18,838 nt of DNA, from the NCBI GenBank assembly GCA_964388595.1, contig CAYMAX010000025.1:1-18838 (forward strand). Reading direction: 5' to 3'. The position numbers and the translations under genes are program-made. The notes beneath the pieces were generated by a model. That model did not search any database, had not been told where the DNA came from, and was given only the letters and a program-made list of their open reading frames with translations. Below are positions 14,309 through 18,838 of the stretch, one piece after another (position 1 is the first letter of the stretch; each line of letters begins with the position of its first letter). The stretch is from CAYMAX01 sp964388595. Its GTDB lineage: Bacteria; Bacteroidota; Bacteroidia; Bacteroidales; UBA932.

Positions 14309-16483
14309 ATGAAGAAAATATTTCTCATTATATCCTTTGTCGCATTATCTCTCTTACAGCCTTGTATCGCTACTGCTGACGAAGGGATGTGGATGGTGAA
14401 TCTGCTCAACAAAGGTCTTATGGCCAAGATGAAAAATGCAGGGCTCAAACTTCCTGCAGGAGTCATTTACGATGAAAATGCAGTATCTCTTTCGGATGCG
14501 GTGGTTGCACTTGATTTCGGATGCACCGGGAGTATGATATCCGAACAGGGACTTCTCATCACAAATCACCACTGCGCGTACGCCGATGTTCATGCTATCA
14601 GTACCCCGGAGCACAACTATCTGGAAGATGGCTTTTGGGCAATGCAACTCAAAGATGAGGTCCCCATCCCCGGGAAAGGAATTTATTTCTTGCGCAAAGT
14701 GCTTGATGTCACTGACGAAGTCAACCAAATGCAGGCAGATGCGGAGAATGAAGGAAAGGTATTGGGTTCCAGAAAGTTGAGTTTTATAATCGAGAAAAAA
14801 TACTCGAAAGAGACCGGTTATGAGGCTTCTTTAGCTTCTATGTGGCGCGGAGAGAAGTATTATCTCTATCTATATGAAGTATATAAAGATGTGCGTCTGG
14901 TGGCTGCACCTCCTGTTTCCATTGCAGCATTTGGTGGCGATACCGACAACTGGGAATGGCCTCAGCACAAAGGTGATTTTGCCATGTATCGTGTCTATGC
15001 AGACAAAGACGGACATCCTGCTGAATATTCTCCTGAGAACATCCCCTTGGTACCTCGCCGCTGCCTCAAAATATCCACAGAAGGGGTGAAGAAAGGTGAT
15101 TTCACAATGATTATGGGATATCCGGGGAGAACCGACAGGTATGCTTCTTCTTTCAAAGTTCATTTCAAAGAAAAAATCACTGACCCCATCACTACCACCA
15201 TCAGGGGTCATCAAATGGAGATAATGGACAAATGGATGAATACCGACCCTGTCATAAGACTTATTTATTCCGACAAATTTTTCAGTCTTAGCAATGTGCA
15301 GGAATATGGCTTAGGTGAGATACTTACCTATAGACGCTATAAAGTACAGTCTATTAGAGAGAAAGAAGAGAAAGGCCTTCAGGATTGGATAAACTCGGAA
15401 CCGGGCAGAAAATCAAAATGGGGTAACCTCCTTTCTGAAATGAGCATACTATACTCGTCTCTTGATTCGATAGATATGCAGATAACTACGTTTAGAGAGA
15501 CATTAGTGCGAGGAACTCAATTCTTCCTTCTGACCACTCGTGTCAACAATATGGTACGACGTTGGGAGAAGGAGATGAAAGATTCTGTTGCTATCCGCGC
15601 CGTATATGACGGAGACTTTATAAAGGCATCATCTCATCTCTTTGATGGGATGAATATGGAAGTGGAAAAAGAACTTTTCGACTACGGCTTCAAACTCTTT
15701 TTAACAGAGGTAGGCAGAGAATATTGGGGAGACTACATACGAAGTATGTATGACCAATATCATGGAGATGCTTCTAAAATGTTGGATTACTTATATGCGA
15801 ATTCATACCTTACTGACAAGAGTCGCTTCGACCAGTTTATCAACGAAAAACACACCATTGCAGAGTTCGAAGCCGACCCTATGTATTGCTTGATGCACTC
15901 TTGTACTATGTCGCAAATGAATCAATACAAGAATGACATTATCAAGAAATGCGGAGATTCTAATATTTCAGACTTGGAAAAGCAATACACCAATGCGCTA
16001 TTCGAGATGCGACAAGAAAAAGGGATGGTACAATACCCCGATGCCAATTCTACGATGAGAATTACATACGGCACGGTGGGGCCTATCAATCCGTCAGACG
16101 GCATTTATTACTCGGAATTCAGCACCACTCAGGGGATTATAGACAAGTACAACCCTGATGATTATGAATTTACACTAAAAGAACGTCAGTTGAATCTTTT
16201 AGAATCACAAGACTGGGGACCTTGGGCAGATAAGAAGGACCATAAACTCCATACTGACTTCCTCTCAAACAACGACATCACAGGTGGAAATTCAGGCAGT
16301 CCGGTTCTTAACGCCAAAGGGGAGCTTATTGGACTTGCATTTGACGGAAATAAAGAATCTCTTTGCGGAGACACATATTTCCACCCGGAATACAATAAGT
16401 GCGTAAATGTGGATATACGTTATGTACTTTGGATTTTGGATAGATATGCAGGTATGGAACGGATACTGGAAGAGATACTCTAA
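14309..16483 (+). CDS. S46 family dipeptidyl-peptidase, DPP7-like
   Basis: S46 peptidases are periplasmic serine exopeptidases that cut dipeptides from peptide N-termini and feed amino-acid fermentation. The 724-residue length fits the family (about 710-725). A signal peptide ends near A21-A23. The chymotrypsin-like triad is H88 (TNHHC), D223 (HKGDF) and S662 (GGNSGSP). N214-W215 in the DNW motif and D679 match residues that hold the substrate amino group in characterised members. The residue 18 after the catalytic serine is Gly680; that position is Gly in DPP7/DapBII types (bulky hydrophobic P1) and Arg in DPP11 (Asp/Glu P1). DPP7-like specificity is therefore likely. It starts 29 bases after the polyferredoxin gene and may be the last gene of that transcript, although a separate promoter is possible. 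It ends 7 bases from the convergent LytTR gene. Confidence 0.93.
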   Translation: MKKIFLIISFVALSLLQPCIATADEGMWMVNLLNKGLMAKMKNAGLKLPAGVIYDENAVSLSDAVVALDFGCTGSMISEQGLLITNHHCAYADVHAISTPEHNYLEDGFWAMQLKDEVPIPGKGIYFLRKVLDVTDEVNQMQADAENEGKVLGSRKLSFIIEKKYSKETGYEASLASMWRGEKYYLYLYEVYKDVRLVAAPPVSIAAFGGDTDNWEWPQHKGDFAMYRVYADKDGHPAEYSPENIPLVPRRCLKISTEGVKKGDFTMIMGYPGRTDRYASSFKVHFKEKITDPITTTIRGHQMEIMDKWMNTDPVIRLIYSDKFFSLSNVQEYGLGEILTYRRYKVQSIREKEEKGLQDWINSEPGRKSKWGNLLSEMSILYSSLDSIDMQITTFRETLVRGTQFFLLTTRVNNMVRRWEKEMKDSVAIRAVYDGDFIKASSHLFDGMNMEVEKELFDYGFKLFLTEVGREYWGDYIRSMYDQYHGDASKMLDYLYANSYLTDKSRFDQFINEKHTIAEFEADPMYCLMHSCTMSQMNQYKNDIIKKCGDSNISDLEKQYTNALFEMRQEKGMVQYPDANSTMRITYGTVGPINPSDGIYYSEFSTTQGIIDKYNPDDYEFTLKERQLNLLESQDWGPWADKKDHKLHTDFLSNNDITGGNSGSPVLNAKGELIGLAFDGNKESLCGDTYFHPEYNKCVNVDIRYVLWILDRYAGMERILEEIL

Positions 16484-16490
16484 TCTCTAA

Positions 16491-17447
16491 TCAATTCACC
16501 AGCCAATCAGTGATTTTGGAGGCGTAATTGTGGGAGACGGGGATGTCGGGAACTTTATCGACACCGAGGTCGAGGACAAGCCCCACGGGGCCTTTCCTGG
16601 CTACTTTTACCTGGTCGCAATTGACCATAAATGAGCGGCTTGTGCGAATGATGTTGGTGCCCTCAAATTTATTTTCCATAGCCTTGAGAGTATTCCTGAG
16701 AAGATAATTGGTGACACCGCTTTTGCCTCTATACCAGATCTCTACGTAGTTGTCAGCCGATTCGATGTAAAGCAAGCTCTCTTTTTTGATGGAGAGCTTC
16801 ATCTCTCCTTTGTCGTCATAAAATGTTATGAGGTCATCTTTAGAACTGACCGGCACTTTAGTCTTGGCATAATCTCCTTTCATCTCTTCCATAAGTTCTT
16901 TCTCGCGTATTCTGGCCTCTCGAAGGAGCTTGTTTTTCTCGACAATGGTGAAATAGAGATGGAAAAGCACATATGGAATAAGAATAATGAGACTTGTGTT
17001 CTTCAGAGATGAATTGAATACTGCTCCGAAGCTACGTGAACCGAGAAATGAATTGACTAAAGCAGGGGTAAAAAGGGTATATGGAACTGCAGCAAAGAGT
17101 CCTGCCATCACAAATATCTCTGCCAGAATCCAGACTCCGTAGCTCCAATAAGAGATGGTCAATTTACGTGTATAGAAAAACATTATCGTCCTGCTGGCGG
17201 CTACTACCAATATCCCTACCAAAATAAGGAGATATGTGTAGAGTGAGTAGAGCTTATCGGGGACATTGCCCAACCAGTCCTGTGACCCGAAAGGGGTGTA
17301 GAAATGGATGAAAAAACCGGCAAATAAGGCTGTGAAAGCGACTAAAATGATAGTGTTGTTGCGAGAATAGATAAAAGTGGGAATCTTTCTGTTAAAGAAC
17401 CCGTCAATGCTATTGCTTACATTGTTGTGTAGAAGATCCTCTTTCAT
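16491..17447 (-). CDS. Membrane-anchored LytTR-domain transcription regulator
   Basis: The protein has 318 residues from the ATG at 17447. A TTG at 17456 would add three residues but overlaps the promoter-like TAACTTTG. Four transmembrane helices lie at about 32-52, 66-92, 98-125 and 150-171. A charged, probably coiled-coil linker follows (about 170-195, KNKLLREARIREKELMEEM). The C-terminal LytTR DNA-binding domain covers about 215-318, with the family landmarks LLYIESADNYVEI (225-237), RTSRSFMVN (268-276) and VSHNYASKI (304-312). There is no receiver domain and no histidine kinase beside it, so signal sensing must occur through the membrane part or an unlinked partner. LytTR proteins bind direct repeats. 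The divergent intergenic region has a matching candidate at 17503-17529, so autoregulation or control of the neighbouring hydrolase-like gene is plausible. Confidence 0.92.
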   Translation of the reverse strand: MKEDLLHNNVSNSIDGFFNRKIPTFIYSRNNTIILVAFTALFAGFFIHFYTPFGSQDWLGNVPDKLYSLYTYLLILVGILVVAASRTIMFFYTRKLTISYWSYGVWILAEIFVMAGLFAAVPYTLFTPALVNSFLGSRSFGAVFNSSLKNTSLIILIPYVLFHLYFTIVEKNKLLREARIREKELMEEMKGDYAKTKVPVSSKDDLITFYDDKGEMKLSIKKESLLYIESADNYVEIWYRGKSGVTNYLLRNTLKAMENKFEGTNIIRTSRSFMVNCDQVKVARKGPVGLVLDLGVDKVPDIPVSHNYASKITDWLVN

Positions 17448-17453
17448 CTTCGA

Positions 17454-17461
17454 CAAAGTTA
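17454..17461 (-). promoter_or_regulatory. -7-type promoter element at the lytTR start
   Basis: On the minus strand TAACTTTG matches TAnnTTTG exactly and ends 7 bases before the ATG at 17447. If used, the transcript would start at or within a few bases of the start codon. A near match CAACTTTG (17575-17568) lies farther upstream and would give an ordinary leader of about 110-120 bases. Confidence 0.4.
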
Positions 17462-17502
17462 GAAATTTTATTGAGATACTTGGGCGTCAAAATCTCATTT
17501 CT

Positions 17503-17529
17503 GTCCCACAAAAAGGATATTTCGTCCCA
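17503..17529. repeat. Two GTCCCA direct repeats 21 bp apart, candidate LytTR operator
   Basis: GTCCCA occurs at 17503-17508 and 17524-17529, each preceded by TT two bases upstream and followed by A after one base (TTnnGTCCCAnA). The 21-bp period is two DNA helical turns, as in known LytTR sites with two direct repeats on one helix face. It sits between the divergent LytTR and DUF6051-type genes, about 56-82 bases upstream of the LytTR start codon and 71-97 upstream of the other. Binding is inferred. Confidence 0.4.
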
Positions 17530-17551
17530 AAGGGCTTTCGCCCGGCCCTTT
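17529..17551. other. GC-rich inverted repeat in the divergent intergenic region
   Basis: AAAGGGC (17529-17535) and GCCCTTT (17545-17551) form a perfect 7-bp stem around a 9-base loop. An alternative smaller hairpin (GGGC-TTTC-GCCC, 17532-17543) uses the same bases. It is conspicuously GC-rich in an AT-rich spacer and overlaps the end of the second GTCCCA repeat. Toward the plus strand it is followed by TTAATA, not a real T tract, so it is more likely an operator or leader structure than a terminator. Confidence 0.35.
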
Positions 17552-17599
17552 TAATAGGGGTTGAGAACAAAGTTGTATTCTTTTGCAGCGACAAATTAA

Positions 17600-18754
17600 A
17601 TGATTATGAATCTCACTGAAAGAACGGCTATGCTCAAAACCGAATTTTCTTTTGAAAAGATTGGGCACATGACAGATACTCATCTGGACATTATTCCGTT
17701 TGTATTTCATCAGGTAATAGGGGCCGGTGATATAGATTCTCTTCGTAACAATATGCCTGCGGAAGATTTTTGTCCCACTAAAGATTCCAAGATAGATGAG
17801 AACAAAACTTTCCCCTATGCTGTCTTCAATCCTTCAGGAAGTCAAAAAGCCAAAAAAGCGATACTTCTTCTTCATGGTCTTAATGAACGTCTTTGGGATA
17901 AATATTTCACATGGGCAGAAGACATTGCGGTCCATTGTGGAGTGCCTGTGATTCTGTTTCCCATCGCTTTTCACATGAACCGTACCCCATCCTCATGGTT
18001 CAATCCCAGAACGCTTCTTCCCTGGACATCCAAAAGGCAGGAATCTCTGATTCATCTCAACAATTCCTCCTTCTTCAATCTTGCCATCAGCTCTCGTCTG
18101 ACCACTTGTCCGGAGAGATTTTATGTCTCAGGAAGGGAATCTATATTTAATATTCTGCAACTGATCAGCGACATTAGAAGTGGCCATCACCCACTTTTCG
18201 CTGAGGATTGTATAGTAAACATATTTGCATATTCCATAGGTGCTTTGTTGTCGCAGACTATGCTTATCGCCAATCCCTATGATATGTTTTCAGAGACTAA
18301 ACTGTTTACTTTCTGCGGAGGGTCGATTTTCTCTGAGATGAACGGGGTATCAAAAGATATCATGGACAGTGCTGCATACGAATCGATAAGAAGATATTAT
18401 ATAGATACTTTTGTCAATACTACGGGAGACGATATCCACGATTCTTTCCGTTCCATGGTTAGCACAGAATCTCTGCGTGACAAACGTGAAAATTTCTTCT
18501 CTTCAGCCTCCGACAGAATTATGATGGTAACCCTTAAAAAGGATACTGTCATTCCCACTTCAGGCGTAGAGATGGCAGTGGGTAAAAATGTTTCAGAATC
18601 AATGATTCACGAACTCGATTTTCCGTTCCAATATACTCATCAGATTCCTTTTCCGGCTCCCCGTAAAGCCTCTCTCAGAGGTGAAGGTATCGATGCGGAG
18701 GAAGTCTATCTAAGTTTTAGAAATATTTTTGACAGAGCAGAGTCTTTCTTATAA
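17600..18754 (+). CDS. DUF6051-type alpha/beta-hydrolase-like protein
   Basis: The protein has 384 residues and no signal peptide or membrane helix, so it is probably cytoplasmic. The alpha/beta-hydrolase pattern is visible: strand then HGLNER at 92-97 (oxyanion-hole region), and the nucleophile elbow FAYSIGA with S212, where the first Gly of GxSxG is Ala. Late candidates for the acid are the Asp in KKDTVIP and for the histidine the His in QYTHQIP. From memory, the HGLNER-W-D-K start and length fit DUF6051, a Bacteroidota family of unknown function. The substrate is unknown. Start is the ATG at 17600; another in-frame ATG lies at 17606. A partial -7-like TTCTTTTG (17578-17585) precedes it. 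It is divergent from the LytTR regulator across 152 bases, so it may be a target of that regulator. Confidence 0.78.
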   Translation: MIMNLTERTAMLKTEFSFEKIGHMTDTHLDIIPFVFHQVIGAGDIDSLRNNMPAEDFCPTKDSKIDENKTFPYAVFNPSGSQKAKKAILLLHGLNERLWDKYFTWAEDIAVHCGVPVILFPIAFHMNRTPSSWFNPRTLLPWTSKRQESLIHLNNSSFFNLAISSRLTTCPERFYVSGRESIFNILQLISDIRSGHHPLFAEDCIVNIFAYSIGALLSQTMLIANPYDMFSETKLFTFCGGSIFSEMNGVSKDIMDSAAYESIRRYYIDTFVNTTGDDIHDSFRSMVSTESLRDKRENFFSSASDRIMMVTLKKDTVIPTSGVEMAVGKNVSESMIHELDFPFQYTHQIPFPAPRKASLRGEGIDAEEVYLSFRNIFDRAESFL

Positions 18755-18762
18755 AAAATAAT

Positions 18763-18770
18763 TATATTTG
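18763..18770 (+). promoter_or_regulatory. Bacteroidota -7 promoter element for tRNA-Pro
   Basis: TATATTTG matches TAnnTTTG exactly and ends 16 bases before the tRNA 5' end, a typical arrangement for tRNA genes in this phylum. It begins 8 bases after the preceding stop codon. No terminator hairpin separates the two genes. Confidence 0.6.
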
Positions 18771-18786
18771 CAGCCCCAAACCAAAT

Positions 18787-18838
18787 CGGGATGTGGCGCA
18801 GTTGGCTAGCGCACCACGTTAGGGACGTGGGGGTCGGA
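18787..18838 (+). tRNA. tRNA-Pro with AGG anticodon, 3' end cut by window edge
   Basis: Bases 1-51 of a tRNA are present. The acceptor 5' strand is CGGGATG; C1 is characteristic of bacterial tRNA-Pro. T8, A14, G18-G19 and A21 are in place. The D-stem is GCGC/GCGC, and the anticodon stem CCACG/CGTGG encloses loop TTAGGGA. This gives anticodon AGG at 18821-18823, with G37 as usual for tRNA-Pro. The GGGTC variable loop and GGA start of the T-stem closely resemble E. coli tRNA-Pro. The acceptor 3' strand and T-arm lie outside the window. Confidence 0.88.

Noticed and set aside
16484..16530. A possible hairpin (AATCA...TGATT) at the convergent ends of the peptidase and LytTR genes
   Set aside because: The stem is only about 5 bp with a long loop, lies mostly in the LytTR coding end and lacks a T tract, so it is not a credible terminator.
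17529..17551. Intrinsic terminator reading of the GC-rich hairpin upstream of the DUF6051-type gene
   Set aside because: No gene reads into it on the plus strand, and no T run follows on either strand. An operator or leader structure is more likely.

Overview
The window looks like chromosomal DNA of a fermentative, probably anaerobic member of the Bacteroidota, most likely order Bacteroidales. Supporting signs are TAnnTTTG promoter elements in front of several transcripts, lipoproteins with Bacteroidota-type lipoboxes, a TonB-dependent receptor with a CarboxypepD_reg-like N-terminus, BACON-like and FISUMP domains, an S46 dipeptidyl-peptidase, and DUF4876 / DUF6850 / DUF6051-type proteins. It shows no mobile element, CRISPR array or rRNA. 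Genes are packed tightly and no gene-free stretch reaches 300 bases. The longest, about 200 bases (4803-5002), holds a tRNA terminator and an operon promoter.

Positions 1-4622, minus strand: a redox/fermentation operon read right to left. The order is rex (NADH-sensing repressor), adhE (bifunctional acetaldehyde/alcohol dehydrogenase), a small thioredoxin-like [2Fe-2S] ferredoxin, and a sensory-type [FeFe]-hydrogenase-like protein that runs off the left edge. Gaps are 18, 17 and 3 bases. The layout links NADH sensing, NADH-consuming ethanol formation and a putative H2 or redox sensor.

Positions 4623-4960: a divergent control region. A 7-bp inverted repeat abuts the rex start. A TACTTTTG element precedes tRNA-Leu(UAA), which is followed by a strong hairpin terminator. 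A TACCTTTG element then precedes the plus-strand operon.

Positions 5003-16483, plus strand: a six-gene run, probably one transcript. It encodes a surface lipoprotein (three BACON-like repeats plus a FISUMP domain), a TonB-dependent receptor without a SusD partner, a DUF4876-type lipoprotein, a DUF6850-type outer-membrane barrel, an inner-membrane polyferredoxin carrying a degenerate heavy-metal-associated domain, and a DPP7-like S46 peptidase. The first five look like an uptake or assembly system in which outer-membrane components are paired with an inner-membrane electron-transfer protein. The substrate cannot be read from sequence; a metal or redox-active cofactor is a reasonable guess. This is the most promising candidate for an undescribed system here.

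Positions 16491-18754: a membrane-anchored LytTR regulator (minus), convergent with the peptidase, and a divergent DUF6051-type alpha/beta-hydrolase-like protein (plus). Their shared 152-base intergenic region carries two GTCCCA direct repeats exactly 21 bp apart, which suits a LytTR-type operator, plus a GC-rich hairpin. The right edge cuts a tRNA-Pro whose anticodon loop reads AGG, which is unusual for a bacterium.
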